Below are positions 1 to 11,391 of a stretch of 64,000 bases of DNA, one piece after another. The stretch is taken from positions 310,001-374,000 of the forward strand of contig NZ_JACVAU010000002.1 of NCBI RefSeq assembly GCF_014852005.1. The letters are read 5' to 3'. How positions within the stretch are numbered: position 1 is the stretch's first letter; each line of letters starts with the position of its first letter. The notes under the pieces were generated by a model. It had not been told where the DNA came from. It worked only from the letters and a program-made list of their open reading frames with translations, and ran no database searches. The stretch is from Pseudoxanthomonas sp. PXM03. Its GTDB lineage: Bacteria > Pseudomonadota > Gammaproteobacteria > Xanthomonadales > Xanthomonadaceae. The position numbers and the translations under genes are program-made.

Positions 1-160
1 GATGGGGCCAGTCCTGCTTGTCGTGCCACAGGTTGAGGGTGACCACGTCGACGGTCGACGCCGCCGGTGCGCTGCGTGGCCGCTGGCAGGCGACCAGGGC
101 CACCACTGCCATCAGCCCCAACGCCATCAGGGCCCGCTTCCGCCATATCGACACGATCAT
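1..160 (-). CDS. Endonuclease/exonuclease/phosphatase-family lipoprotein, N-terminal fragment
   Basis: Only the first 53 codons are in the window; the gene continues beyond base 1. It starts at ATG 160. The N-terminus has basic residues, a hydrophobic core and a lipobox ending ALVAC, so export and lipidation at Cys25 are predicted. After a short linker comes VVTLNLWHDKQDWP, which matches the first strand of the endonuclease/exonuclease/phosphatase fold (TLNLW). Nuclease or phosphatase activity is inferred from this short motif only. It lies 11 bp downstream of nlpD on the same strand and could be co-transcribed with it. Confidence 0.7.
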   Translation of the reverse strand, partial: MIVSIWRKRALMALGLMAVVALVACQRPRSAPAASTVDVVTLNLWHDKQDWPH

Positions 161-171
161 CGGCACGATAC

Positions 172-957
172 TCAACGCGCCGGCAGATACTGCAGCGGAT
201 CGACCGGTTTGCCGTTGTGGCGGATCTCGAAGTGGAGCATCTCGCGCGATGCGCCGCTGCTGCCCATTTCCGCGATCTGCTGGCCGGCCTTGATGTTCTG
301 GCCTTCATTCACCAGCCGCTTGCGGTTGTGGCCGTATGCGGACAGCCAGGCTTCGCTGTGCTTGATGATGATCAGTTCGCCATAGCCCACCAGGCCGGCG
401 CCGGAGTACACCACCACGCCGTCCGCCGCCGCGCGCACCGCCTGGCCGCTGCTGCCTGCGATGTCGATGCCCTGCTTGGTGGCATCTCCTGCGACGAAAC
501 GTCCGATCAGATGGCCTTCCGCCGGCCAGCGCCACGAGAATCCGGCGTTAGCCGGCGCTGGCGTCGCGACAGGACGCGTGACCGGTGCGGGCGGTGTCGG
601 GCGCGTGGTCGCGCCGGTGACGGGCTTGGGGGGCGTGGTCGTCGCGGTGGGCCGGCTGCCGGCGTTGCCGGGATACAGCTTCAGCGATTGCCCGGGGTAG
701 ATCGTGTAGGGCGGCGCGATGCCGTTCCAGCGCGCGAGGTCGTTGACATCGACCCCATTGCGGAATGCGATGCCGAACAGGGTATCGCCGCGCTGCACGC
801 GCACCGTCGCGCCCGGCTTGGCCTGCGAAGGTTTGCGGGTCGATGACGAGGACGGCTCGCGTACCACCGTGGTCGAGCAGGCGCCCAGCATCGCCACGGC
901 AAAGCCGATCAGGAGGACGCGCGTCATTCGATTGCGGGAGCGGAGCGTCGTGGTCAT
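172..957 (-). CDS. nlpD: NlpD-type LysM/M23 lipoprotein (amidase activator)
   Basis: 261 aa. A lipoprotein signal ends LGAC (Cys27 from this start). A LysM domain covers about residues 52-96, followed by a Pro/Thr-rich linker and a C-terminal LytM/M23 domain from about 145 to the end. The usual zinc-ligand His before GIDIA is Gln (KQGIDIAG), as in E. coli NlpD, where the degenerate domain activates the amidase AmiC in septal peptidoglycan splitting rather than cutting itself. The same role is inferred here. A second ATG at 927 would give a more compact signal peptide; neither start has a strong ribosome site. It follows the ExoD-like gene by 37 bp and belongs to the surE-pcm-nlpD run. Confidence 0.85.
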   Translation of the reverse strand: MTTTLRSRNRMTRVLLIGFAVAMLGACSTTVVREPSSSSTRKPSQAKPGATVRVQRGDTLFGIAFRNGVDVNDLARWNGIAPPYTIYPGQSLKLYPGNAGSRPTATTTPPKPVTGATTRPTPPAPVTRPVATPAPANAGFSWRWPAEGHLIGRFVAGDATKQGIDIAGSSGQAVRAAADGVVVYSGAGLVGYGELIIIKHSEAWLSAYGHNRKRLVNEGQNIKAGQQIAEMGSSGASREMLHFEIRHNGKPVDPLQYLPAR

Positions 958-994
958 GCGTGGAGTCGTTTCCTCAAGGCGTGGCTTGGCGGCC

Positions 995-1651
995 TCAGCC
1001 GGTCAATCGCTGGAACAGTTCGCGCACCGCAACGCCGCCGCCGCCGATCAGTACGCTGAAGTAGACGATCGTGCCGATGTTGGCCAGATGGCCCAGCAGG
1101 ATCGCACCCCCGTCGCGCTGGATGAAACCGATGGCGTACAGCAACAGCGCCAAGGCTGGCAGGGTATTGCTGAATGGCACGAATCCGAACGGCGCCATCA
1201 ACAGCAGTGCCGCCAGGATGAAAGCAAGATTGTTGAGCGTCCCCTGCCCCGCACCGTCGACGAAGAAGCGCAGGCGACGCGGCCTGCTGATCTTCTCCAT
1301 CCTGCGGACCCATACGAGTCCGCCAATCAGGCCAGGACGCAGGCGATCGGCCGGCAATGCCTTGTCCTTCACGCGCGCCGGCAGCCATAGCGGTCGGTTG
1401 ATCAACCGGCTTACCCCGACCAGCAGGATGGCCGCGCCGAACACGGTGCTGACGCCCGGGATCGACACCGGGATCAGGAACACAAGCGTCAGCAGGATGG
1501 TCAGCAACAGCAGCCCTTCGTCGCTGAAGACATCCAGCAGTTCGCCCAGGCTCAACGTGTCCGGCGGAAGGCGCTCGATGATGTCCGCCAGTTGCTCGCC
1601 CAGCGAAGCCGCCTGATCGAGCGCATCTGCGTCGTGTTGCGGATCCGTCAC
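995..1651 (-). CDS. ExoD-family membrane protein
   Basis: 218 aa from GTG 1651. The frame stays open upstream into pcm, but the part before 1651 is antisense-like and the GTG lies 5 bp after the pcm stop, so this start is preferred. The protein has an acidic N-terminus, then hydrophobic segments (LLLLTILLTLVFLIPVSIPG, the GTLNNLAFILAALLLMAPFG region, ALALLLYAIGF, and a C-terminal Gly-rich one). This is the layout of ExoD-type exopolysaccharide-synthesis-associated inner membrane proteins. The molecular function of the family is poorly defined. It is inserted between pcm and nlpD and is very probably part of that operon. Confidence 0.7.
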   Translation of the reverse strand: MTDPQHDADALDQAASLGEQLADIIERLPPDTLSLGELLDVFSDEGLLLLTILLTLVFLIPVSIPGVSTVFGAAILLVGVSRLINRPLWLPARVKDKALPADRLRPGLIGGLVWVRRMEKISRPRRLRFFVDGAGQGTLNNLAFILAALLLMAPFGFVPFSNTLPALALLLYAIGFIQRDGGAILLGHLANIGTIVYFSVLIGGGGVAVRELFQRLTG

Positions 1652-1656
1652 GCCGC

Positions 1657-2334
1657 TCAATCCAGGGTTCCCGACAGCAGCGGCACGAAGACCACGGGGG
1701 CCAGCGTGGTTTCTTCCACGCTGCCATCCGGGCGCTTCAGCAGGCGCACCAGGGATTGCGAACCACTGCCGCCGACCGGTGCGACAAGTTGCCCGCCCAC
1801 CGCGAGTTGTTCCACCAGCACCGGCACCAGCGCGGGAGCGGCGGCGGTCACGATGATCGCATCGTACGGACCGTGTTCGACCCAACCGATGCGGCCATCG
1901 TCGTGCTTGCTGCGCACGTTCATGCCCAGCTGGCGCAGGCGCTTGCGCGCTTGCCGCAGCAGGTCGCCGATGCGTTCGACGGTATGCACTTCGAGCCCGA
2001 GCATGGCGAGCACTGCGGCCTGGTAACCCGACCCCGTGCCGATCTCCAGCACCTTCTTCGGCGAGGTCTCCAGCAGCACTTCGGTCATCCTCGCCACCAC
2101 CCAGGGCTGGGAAATGGTCTGGCTGTGGCCGATCGGCAGCGCCGTGTCCTCGTAGGCGCGCGTTGCCAGCGCCTCATCGACGAACAGGTGACGCGGCAGC
2201 GTGCGGATGACATTGAGCACGCGCTCGTCGGTGATGCCGGACTCGCGCAGGCGGTCCACCAGGCGATCGCGCACGCGCTGGGACGTCATGCCCATGCCGA
2301 CGGCCTCGGGCTGCAGACGCAACCGCGGCGTCAT
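1657..2334 (-). CDS. pcm: Protein-L-isoaspartate O-methyltransferase
   Basis: 225 aa. It repairs isoaspartyl residues in aged proteins by SAM-dependent carboxyl methylation in the cytoplasm. The family signatures are clear: [22 protein letters not shown], the conserved GHSQTISQP stretch, and the SAM-binding [16 protein letters not shown], then VERI and the [20 protein letters not shown] motif. The start overlaps the surE stop by 4 bp (ATGA), indicating translational coupling. An internal Met ([10 protein letters not shown]) 14 residues in is a plausible alternative start, since most homologues begin near it. Confidence 0.95.
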   Translation of the reverse strand: MTPRLRLQPEAVGMGMTSQRVRDRLVDRLRESGITDERVLNVIRTLPRHLFVDEALATRAYEDTALPIGHSQTISQPWVVARMTEVLLETSPKKVLEIGTGSGYQAAVLAMLGLEVHTVERIGDLLRQARKRLRQLGMNVRSKHDDGRIGWVEHGPYDAIIVTAAAPALVPVLVEQLAVGGQLVAPVGGSGSQSLVRLLKRPDGSVEETTLAPVVFVPLLSGTLD

Positions 2335-3110
2335 GGGGCGTCCTCGAGCGCGGCAGTCAATCCACCCACCCAGCCGGCGACCTTCTCCAGCGCCTGGTAG
2401 CGCGTCAGATCGACGTGGATCGGCGTGATGGAAATATGGCCGGTACGCACGGCATGGAAATCGGTGCCGGGGCCTGCATCCTGCTCGCGCCCCGCGGGAC
2501 CGATCCAGTACACGGTATGGCCGCGCGGGTCAGGCTGCGGCACGCAGGGCTCGGAGCGGTGGCGGTTACCGAGGCGGGTGACCTCGAAGCCCCGCAGGTC
2601 GGACCAGGCCAGGTCGGGGACGTTGACGTTGAGGATGGTGTCAGCCGGCAACGGATCGGACTTCAGCCGGGCCACGATCTCGACTGCGGCGCGCGCGGCG
2701 GTTTCGTAGTGCTTCGCATCGTGGTTCCGGGTGACCAGCGACATCGCCACCGCCGGCAAGCCGAGGAAGCGGCCTTCCATCGCCGCCGACACCGTGCCGG
2801 AGTAGATGACGTCGTCGCCCAGGTTGGCCGTGTTGTTGATGCCCGACACCACGATGTCGGGCTCGAACTCCAGCATCCCGGTCAACGCCAGGTGCACGCA
2901 GTCCGTCGGCGTGCCAGCCACGCTGCAGGTGTAGTGATCGATGCGCTTGAGCCGGATCGGCAGGTCCAGCGTCAGCGAATTGCTGGCGCCCGAGCGGTCG
3001 CGGTCGGGGGCGACCACGTACACTTCGTGGCCCGCGCTGCGCAGGCCTTCTGCCAGGATTCGGATGCCGGGGGCGTCAACGCCGTCGTCGTTGCTGACCA
3101 GTACGCGCAT
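2331..3110 (-). CDS. surE: 5'/3'-nucleotidase SurE
   Basis: 259 aa from ATG 3110; the frame is open 8 codons further up, but family members begin at [10 protein letters not shown]. The acidic metal-binding pair Asp8-Asp9 is at the N-terminus, followed by DRSGASNS and [21 protein letters not shown], all diagnostic of SurE nucleoside monophosphatases. It acts in the cytoplasm on nucleoside monophosphates and is associated with stress survival. It is the first gene of the surE-pcm-exoD-like-nlpD run and overlaps pcm by 4 bp. Confidence 0.96.
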   Translation of the reverse strand: MRVLVSNDDGVDAPGIRILAEGLRSAGHEVYVVAPDRDRSGASNSLTLDLPIRLKRIDHYTCSVAGTPTDCVHLALTGMLEFEPDIVVSGINNTANLGDDVIYSGTVSAAMEGRFLGLPAVAMSLVTRNHDAKHYETAARAAVEIVARLKSDPLPADTILNVNVPDLAWSDLRGFEVTRLGNRHRSEPCVPQPDPRGHTVYWIGPAGREQDAGPGTDFHAVRTGHISITPIHVDLTRYQALEKVAGWVGGLTAALEDAP

Positions 3111-3199
3111 GGGTTTCCTCGGGGACGGCCCCATGATACCGGAACCACGCCGCAGCTTCCCGCGCTTGCGTCACGTGCCGATGCCGCTACGCTGGCGAC

Positions 3200-3748
3200 A
3201 TGTCCCGCCCCACGCCTCCCGACGACGATGACGCCGCGCTGTTCCGCGATGCGATCGGCGAAGTGCGACGGCTGCAGGAAGCGCCGCCACCGCCACGCAA
3301 GGCGCCGCCGAAGCCTTCGGCGCGCATGGCCGATCGCGACGAGCACGAAGCGCTTGGCGAGTTCCAGCGGGGCATGGAATCCCTGGATGTACGCGCCGCC
3401 GGTGATGTATTGAGCTACCGCCGCGAGGTGCTTTCGCCGCGCGCCTTCCAGCGCCTCAAGCGTGGGCAGTTCTCGGTACAGGACGAGCTGGACCTGCATG
3501 GCGCCACCGCGCTGCAGGCGGAGGGACTGCTACGCCGGTTCTTCGCGGAAGCGCATGCGCATGACCATGGCTGCGTGCGCGTGATCCATGGCAAGGGCCA
3601 GCGCTCCGAAGGTGATGCACCGGTATTGAAGAATCTCGTGGACCGGGTATTGCGCCAGCGCGCGGACGTGCTGGCGTTCCATTCGGCACCGCCCACGCAG
3701 GGCGGCACGGGCGCGGTCCTGGTATTGCTGGCACGAAGCCGCAGCTGA
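3200..3748 (+). CDS. Stand-alone Smr-domain protein (putative DNA endonuclease)
   Basis: 182 aa. The N-terminal third is charged with a Pro/Lys-rich stretch. The C-terminal Smr domain (about 95-180) carries ELDLHG and the HGKG loop (VIHGKGQRS), the two signature motifs of the MutS2 C-terminal nuclease-like domain. Related short Smr proteins such as E. coli SmrA/SmrB have nuclease activity: SmrA nicks DNA, and SmrB cuts mRNA at collided ribosomes. Which applies here cannot be told from sequence. It is divergent from surE, 89 bp away, and convergent with the small lipoprotein gene that follows. Confidence 0.85.
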   Translation: MSRPTPPDDDDAALFRDAIGEVRRLQEAPPPPRKAPPKPSARMADRDEHEALGEFQRGMESLDVRAAGDVLSYRREVLSPRAFQRLKRGQFSVQDELDLHGATALQAEGLLRRFFAEAHAHDHGCVRVIHGKGQRSEGDAPVLKNLVDRVLRQRADVLAFHSAPPTQGGTGAVLVLLARSRS

Positions 3749-3807
3749 TCAGGACGCCCCTGCCGCCGTTCCGACAGGCATGGGCGTCGACCACTCTGGG
3801 GCCAGAC

Positions 3808-4032
3808 TCACTGCTTGTTGGCAGTGCTGTCCTCTATCCGCGGGGGATTCACCCACGTCAGGTGGATGCCACGACGCTTGGCGATCCGCTCGACATAGGC
3901 GATGTACTGCTGCTCGGCGGTCAATTGACGCTGGGCGGGCGGCGGCGAACTGGCGGTTCCACGCGTACTGGCGCATGCGGCCAGCAAGGCGCAGACGGAC
4001 AACACAACTGCAAGGCGAAGCATGGTGTTCAT
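3808..4032 (-). CDS. Small lipoprotein of unknown function
   Basis: 74 aa. ATG 4032 is preceded by GGAGG with a 6-nt spacer, which fixes the start. A short signal peptide ends LLAACAS, a lipobox with Cys20. The mature part is about 54 aa, polar, with QQYIAYVERIAKRRGIHLTWVNPP as its most structured part. No known domain was recognised. It lies downstream of truD on the same strand with a 119-bp gap that holds nothing obvious. Confidence 0.75.
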   Translation of the reverse strand: MNTMLRLAVVLSVCALLAACASTRGTASSPPPAQRQLTAEQQYIAYVERIAKRRGIHLTWVNPPRIEDSTANKQ

Positions 4033-4151
4033 GGCGACCCTCCGGCGTGTGGAAAGAACCTGTGGGGCGCCCTCCAGCGGTCTGCAGCCGGCACGTCGCT
4101 GGCGACGCCTGTTTCCGCTTATACGCCTGCTGGACGGCGCTTCCAGTGTCT

Positions 4152-5210
4152 TCAGTCGCGTTCCGACGGACGGTCTTGCGGCTGCGACGCATCCCGCGTC
4201 GAACCCAGTTCGTGGAGCACCGCCGTCGCGTAACTCCCCGGCGGCAAGGCGAATGCCAACCGCAGCACATCGGTCGACAGCCATTGCCAGGCCAGCCCGT
4301 CGGGCCGCAATCGCAACGCGCGCCGCTCCTGCTTCAGCCCTTCGCGCTCCAGCCCGGCCCGCATCGCGGCCGCATCGTCCCCCTGCAGCGCGCGCTCCTC
4401 GCAAAGGCGCGCCGCAGCCTGCACACGCGGCTCTCCCTGGCCCCACAACGGACCGGAGGGATGGATGTCGAAACCGGCCAGCCGCTCTGCCAGCGCATCG
4501 CTCCAGGGTTCCGGCCCGAACACACTGCGGCTGCCCGCGAGCGTCCAGACTTCGCCCTCCAGCCCCCGATTCCAGCTGCCATCGGCGATCCGGGCCGCCA
4601 GCACCCGGTTGAACAAGGCGGAACGCGCCGCCGACAGCAGTATCGAGCGTTGTTCGCGACGCACCCGCCGACCCGCGAACATCGTCAATGCAGCCGCGAC
4701 ATTGCCGCCGTCGCGACCGAATCGCTGTTCGCCGAACCAGTTCGGGAGGCCATGCAGGGCGATGTCGCGCAATCGCGCCTCGATGGCCCCGGCATCGCCG
4801 ACGACATCGCGCAGCACCAGCTCGAAGCGATTGCCCGCCAAGGCTCCGCGCGGGAGCTTGCGCGAATGCCAGGTCGACTCGATCACCGTCAGATCATCGG
4901 AGGCAAGAGCCGCCAGATCAGGGGCCGTCTTGCGCGGCAGGTGCACGCTGAAACGCTGTCGCGTGATCGCGTGCCGGTCCTTCAGGCCCGCATACCCCAC
5001 GCCCATCTCCGCGATGCCCGCCCATGCGGCGATGCGCTTGGCCGCGAACTGGGTGTTCATGCCGCGCTTCTCGACGGTCAGCAGCAGGTGCTCACCCTCG
5101 CCGGAGGGCGCGAAGCCGGGCAATTCCTCCACGAAGAAGTCTTCCGGCGCGTTGCGCACGGTCGCGCACAGCACGGATGCGCCGAACGCACGGGGCAGCT
5201 CTTCGCTCAC
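4152..5210 (-). CDS. truD: tRNA pseudouridine(13) synthase TruD
   Basis: 352 aa from GTG 5210, which overlaps the ispF stop as GTGA; this coupling and the N-terminus [10 protein letters not shown] fit TruD. The enzyme isomerises U13 of tRNAs. The catalytic motif [11 protein letters not shown] places the nucleophilic aspartate at residue 78 (E. coli Asp80). NWFGEQRFG and the C-terminal [11 protein letters not shown] are also family landmarks. It is the last gene of the eno-ftsB-ispD-ispF-truD run. Confidence 0.95.
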   Translation of the reverse strand: MSEELPRAFGASVLCATVRNAPEDFFVEELPGFAPSGEGEHLLLTVEKRGMNTQFAAKRIAAWAGIAEMGVGYAGLKDRHAITRQRFSVHLPRKTAPDLAALASDDLTVIESTWHSRKLPRGALAGNRFELVLRDVVGDAGAIEARLRDIALHGLPNWFGEQRFGRDGGNVAAALTMFAGRRVRREQRSILLSAARSALFNRVLAARIADGSWNRGLEGEVWTLAGSRSVFGPEPWSDALAERLAGFDIHPSGPLWGQGEPRVQAAARLCEERALQGDDAAAMRAGLEREGLKQERRALRLRPDGLAWQWLSTDVLRLAFALPPGSYATAVLHELGSTRDASQPQDRPSERD

Positions 5211-5698
5211 GCCTTCACCAGCAACACGACCGCCTGCGCCGCGATGCCCTCGCCGCGACCGGTGAACCCCAGCTTCTCGGTGGTGGTGGCCTTGATGCTG
5301 ATGGCATCGGTATCGATGCCCAGGTCTTCCGCCACGCATGCCCGCATCTCACCGGCATGTGGGCCGACCTTCGGCCGCTCGCAGATCACGGTGACGTCGG
5401 CGTTGCCGACGCGCCAGCCCCGCTCGCCGATCAGGGCGTTGCAATGGCGTACGAATGCGCGGCTGTCCGCCCCTTTCCAGTGGTCATCCGACGGCGGGAA
5501 GTGCAGGCCGATATCGCCCAGCGCCAGCGCGCCCAGCATGGCATCGCACAGCGCATGCAGCACCACATCGCCATCGCTGTGCGCGAGCACGCCGCGTTCA
5601 TGAGGCACGCGCACGCCCCCGAGCATGACATGGTCGCCGTCGCCGAAGGCGTGCACATCGAAGCCCTGCCCGATGCGGATGTTCAGTGAGTCGGACAT
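5207..5698 (-). CDS. ispF: 2-C-methyl-D-erythritol 2,4-cyclodiphosphate synthase
   Basis: 163 aa, the usual length. It catalyses the fifth step of the MEP isoprenoid pathway. Metal ligands lie in GFDVHAF (Asp14, His16), and [19 protein letters not shown] and [11 protein letters not shown] are diagnostic. The gene is 18 bp after ispD and overlaps truD by 4 bp, so MEP-pathway genes and truD are one transcription unit. Confidence 0.96.
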   Translation of the reverse strand: MSDSLNIRIGQGFDVHAFGDGDHVMLGGVRVPHERGVLAHSDGDVVLHALCDAMLGALALGDIGLHFPPSDDHWKGADSRAFVRHCNALIGERGWRVGNADVTVICERPKVGPHAGEMRACVAEDLGIDTDAISIKATTTEKLGFTGRGEGIAAQAVVLLVKA

Positions 5699-5716
5699 GT
5701 CGTTCCCGGTTCGGCG

Positions 5717-6412
5717 TCAGCGGTCGCGTTGCGCCAGTTCGTAGGCGAACCGCGCCAGATCCGCCGGCGTGGTGATCTTGAAATTGCTTTCGGAGCCTTC
5801 CACCAGCAACGGCCGCAGGCCCAAGCGCTCCATCGCCATCGCTTCGTCGGTGACTTCCACACCGTCGGCCGTGGCGGCCTCCAGCGCACGGGTCAGCTGC
5901 AGGCGGCGGAACAACTGCGGAGTGAAGGCACGCCACAGCCGCTCGCGCGGCTCGGTGGCGTCGATGCCGCCATCGTCTCCCGCACGCTTCAACGTGTCGC
6001 GCACGGGGGCGGCGAGGATGGCGCCGACCGGATCGTTGCGGCCGCGCTCCAGTAGCTGCGACAGGTCTGCGAGCGACAGGTTCGGACGCGCGGCGTCGTG
6101 TACCAGCACGAAGTCATCCGCGCGCACATCGCCCGGCAGCGACTGCAGGCCGGCCAACACGGACGCCGCACGGCTCGTACCCCCGATACAGGGGCGCACC
6201 GGTTTGCCCGCGAACTCGGTCCAGCGCGGCCAGTCCCGGTCGTTCTCGGAGACCGGCACCACCGCACCCTCCACCGCGTCATGCGCGAACAGGGCCGCCA
6301 GCGTATGCGCAATCAGGGGCGCGCCATCGACAACGAGATACTGCTTGGGAAGCTCGCCGCCGAAGCGCGTACCGCGTCCGGCGGCAGGCACGACGGCCCA
6401 GATGCGGGCCAT
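5717..6412 (-). CDS. ispD: 2-C-methyl-D-erythritol 4-phosphate cytidylyltransferase
   Basis: 231 aa. It makes CDP-methylerythritol from MEP and CTP. The nucleotidyltransferase glycine-rich loop [19 protein letters not shown] is at the N-terminus; [12 protein letters not shown] and the C-terminal [15 protein letters not shown] are family motifs. The ATG shares one base with the ftsB stop (TGATG), so translation is coupled. Confidence 0.96.
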   Translation of the reverse strand: MARIWAVVPAAGRGTRFGGELPKQYLVVDGAPLIAHTLAALFAHDAVEGAVVPVSENDRDWPRWTEFAGKPVRPCIGGTSRAASVLAGLQSLPGDVRADDFVLVHDAARPNLSLADLSQLLERGRNDPVGAILAAPVRDTLKRAGDDGGIDATEPRERLWRAFTPQLFRRLQLTRALEAATADGVEVTDEAMAMERLGLRPLLVEGSESNFKITTPADLARFAYELAQRDR

Positions 6413-6762
6413 CAGGGAACGGGCTCCGCGACATCACCGTCGCTTCCCGCCTCGTCACTGGTCGCGACCGGTGTCGGCGCCGCCGGTTCGACCACGCGGT
6501 AGAACTTCTCGCCCGGCTTGATCATGCCCAGTTCGCTGCGCGCGCGCTCCTCCACCGCCGACTCGCCGGACTTCAGGTCCTCGACTTCGGCGGCGAGCGC
6601 GTCGTTGCGCTCCTGAAGACCGGCGTTTTCGCGCTTCTGCGCCTCGACCTGCTGCTCCAGCGCGACGACCTGGCCGGAACTGCCCACGCCGAACCAGAAC
6701 TTGTACTGCAGCCATCCCAGCAGCAGTACGAGCACCAGCAGCAACCAGGGCGCCTTGCGCAT
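6412..6762 (-). CDS. ftsB: Cell division protein FtsB
   Basis: 116 aa. A short cytoplasmic tail is followed by one membrane segment (about 4-20) and a leucine-zipper-like coiled coil (about 30-72), with a Pro/Asp-rich C-terminus. FtsB forms the FtsQLB complex at the divisome. The WLQYKFWFG segment after the membrane helix and [15 protein letters not shown] are typical. It lies between eno (3-bp gap) and ispD (1-bp overlap), the standard order in gammaproteobacteria. Confidence 0.93.
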   Translation of the reverse strand: MRKAPWLLLVLVLLLGWLQYKFWFGVGSSGQVVALEQQVEAQKRENAGLQERNDALAAEVEDLKSGESAVEERARSELGMIKPGEKFYRVVEPAAPTPVATSDEAGSDGDVAEPVP

Positions 6763-6765
6763 GGA

Positions 6766-8064
<1,299 letters not shown>

Positions 8065-8069
8065 TCAGC

Positions 8070-8903
8070 TCAGAGAGTGGATTCGAGGAAACCGTTCTTC
8101 TTGGTGATGCCGTCCAGCGCCAGCAGGGTTTCCAGCAGCGCTTCCATCTTGTCCAGCGGCCAGGCATTCGGCCCATCGGACAGGGCCTTGGCCGGGTCCG
8201 GGTGGGTTTCGGCGAACAGGCCCGCCACGCCCACGGCAACCGCCGCACGTGCCAGCACCGGTACGAATTCGCGCTGACCGCCCGAACTGGTGCCCTGCCC
8301 ACCCGGCAACTGCACCGAATGCGTCGCATCGAACACCACCGGGCAACCGGTATCGCGCATCACGCTCAGCGAGCGCATGTCGCTGACAAGGTTGTTGTAG
8401 CCGAAGGACGCGCCGCGCTCACAGACCATGATGTCGTGGTTGCCGGTGGACTTGGCCTTGTCGACGACCGGCTTCATGTCCCAGGGCGACAGGAACTGGC
8501 CCTTCTTGATATTCACCGGCTTGCCCGCCGAGCAGACCTTCCTGATGAAGTCCGTCTGGCGCACGAGGAAAGCCGGTGTCTGCAGCACGTCGACGACGGC
8601 GGCGACCTCATCCATCGGCGTGTATTCGTGCACGTCGGTGAGTACCGGCACGCCGACCTGCTTCTTCACCGCGTCCAGCACCTTCAGGCCCTCTTCCATA
8701 CCCGGACCGCGGAAGCTGGTGCCGGAGGTGCGATTGGCCTTGTCGAAGCTGGACTTGAAGATGAAGTTCATCCCCAGCTTGCCGGTGATTTCCTTCAGGC
8801 GTCCGGCTACGTCGATCTGCAACTGCATCGACTCGATCACGCACGGACCGGCGATCAGGAAAAGGGGCTGGTCCAGGCCGACGTCAAAACCACAGAGTTT
8901 CAT
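8070..8903 (-). CDS. kdsA: 3-deoxy-8-phosphooctulonate synthase
   Basis: 277 aa from ATG 8903, preceded by AAAGGTGA at good spacing; the open frame above runs into the repeat element and is not used. It condenses PEP with arabinose-5-phosphate to make KDO-8-phosphate for lipopolysaccharide. Recognisable stretches are [43 protein letters not shown] and the C-terminal [17 protein letters not shown]. Confidence 0.97.
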   Translation of the reverse strand: MKLCGFDVGLDQPLFLIAGPCVIESMQLQIDVAGRLKEITGKLGMNFIFKSSFDKANRTSGTSFRGPGMEEGLKVLDAVKKQVGVPVLTDVHEYTPMDEVAAVVDVLQTPAFLVRQTDFIRKVCSAGKPVNIKKGQFLSPWDMKPVVDKAKSTGNHDIMVCERGASFGYNNLVSDMRSLSVMRDTGCPVVFDATHSVQLPGGQGTSSGGQREFVPVLARAAVAVGVAGLFAETHPDPAKALSDGPNAWPLDKMEALLETLLALDGITKKNGFLESTL

Positions 8904-8923
8904 GCATTCACCTTTGGTCAGAA

Positions 8924-9046
8924 CCCCTCTCCCACCGGGAGAGGGGTTGGGGTGAGGGTACGGCGGAATCAGCAAGGCTGGAACATCCCGGACTTCGCCG
9001 TACCCTCATCCGCCCCTTCGGGGCACCTTCTCCCGGAGGGAGAAGG
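8924..9046. repeat. REP-like palindrome pair between pyrG and kdsA
   Basis: Three perfect hairpins fill this intergenic region. Arms 8924-8933/8937-8946 are 10 bp (CCCCTCTCCC) with a 3-base loop. Arms 9026-9034/9038-9046 are 9 bp (CCTTCTCCC). A small GCCCC/GGGGC hairpin lies at 9012-9024. The unit TGAGGGTACGGCG at 8953-8965 recurs inverted at 8996-9008 (13 of 13), so the two halves form one large dyad. Such paired palindromes are typical dispersed extragenic elements in Xanthomonadaceae. The large dyad may also affect pyrG-kdsA transcription. Confidence 0.8.
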
Positions 9047-9055
9047 AACAAGCCT

Positions 9056-10842
<1,787 letters not shown>

Positions 10843-10858
10843 ACGGATCTGCGAAAGG

Positions 10859-11110
10859 TCAGGGCTTGCGCTCTTCCTCTTCCTCGCCCGCCTTCTTCTG
10901 TTGGCCCTCGGCGGCCTTGCGCTTGGCTGCGGCCTCGTTGGCGGCACGGCGGCGCGCCTTGGCGTCGGGGTCGGACGGATCACTGGTCTGGGACTGGTCC
11001 TGCTTCGGCTTGTCGGCATCGGCGCCCGCCTTGGACTGGGCGAACGCATGGACCGCGAACAGCGCGCCGGCGACGGCGGCGGAGAGCAGCAACAGGTTGC
11101 GCGACTTCAT
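10859..11110 (-). CDS. Small secreted Lys/Glu/Ala-rich protein, unknown
   Basis: 83 aa. ATG 11110 has GAGGAG 8 nt upstream. A cleavable signal peptide (KSRNLLLLSAAVAGALFAVHAFA) is followed by a fully polar mature part, very rich in Lys, Ala, Asp, Glu and Gln, ending in an acidic run and ERKP. The mature part looks disordered or a single charged helix. No domain was recognised. Probably periplasmic. Confidence 0.65.
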   Translation of the reverse strand: MKSRNLLLLSAAVAGALFAVHAFAQSKAGADADKPKQDQSQTSDPSDPDAKARRRAANEAAAKRKAAEGQQKKAGEEEEERKP

Positions 11111-11391
11111 GGGAATGCTCCTCGTGGGATGGCGGGAATCTGGGGGCACCGGATGGCGCCCGCAAGGGCTTCCATGTCCACGCCGCAAGCGTACTGCGCC
11201 CTGCCCGGCCCTCGACTGAACATGGCAAAAAAGCCGCACTGGCCGCACACTGCCGCCCGGTCCGGGATTCCGGACGGGAACAGGGCGCGTCGCGTGGCCT
11301 GCGACGACCTTCGGGTCGACTGTCCCCACCATCACGTCATCCTGCGGCGTCCATGGCGCCGCGCCGCCGCACCGAGAACCTGAAAAACCCC
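11111..11391. other. 281-bp divergent intergenic region upstream of parE
   Basis: It separates the small secreted-protein gene (minus) from parE (plus). A short imperfect dyad around TCCGGGATTCCGGA lies near 11256-11273. No clear promoter hexamers or small gene could be supported. Confidence 0.4.

Noticed and set aside
3780..5603. 607-codon plus-strand open frame
   Set aside because: Covers truD and ispF in antisense; Arg/Gln/His-rich without any domain.
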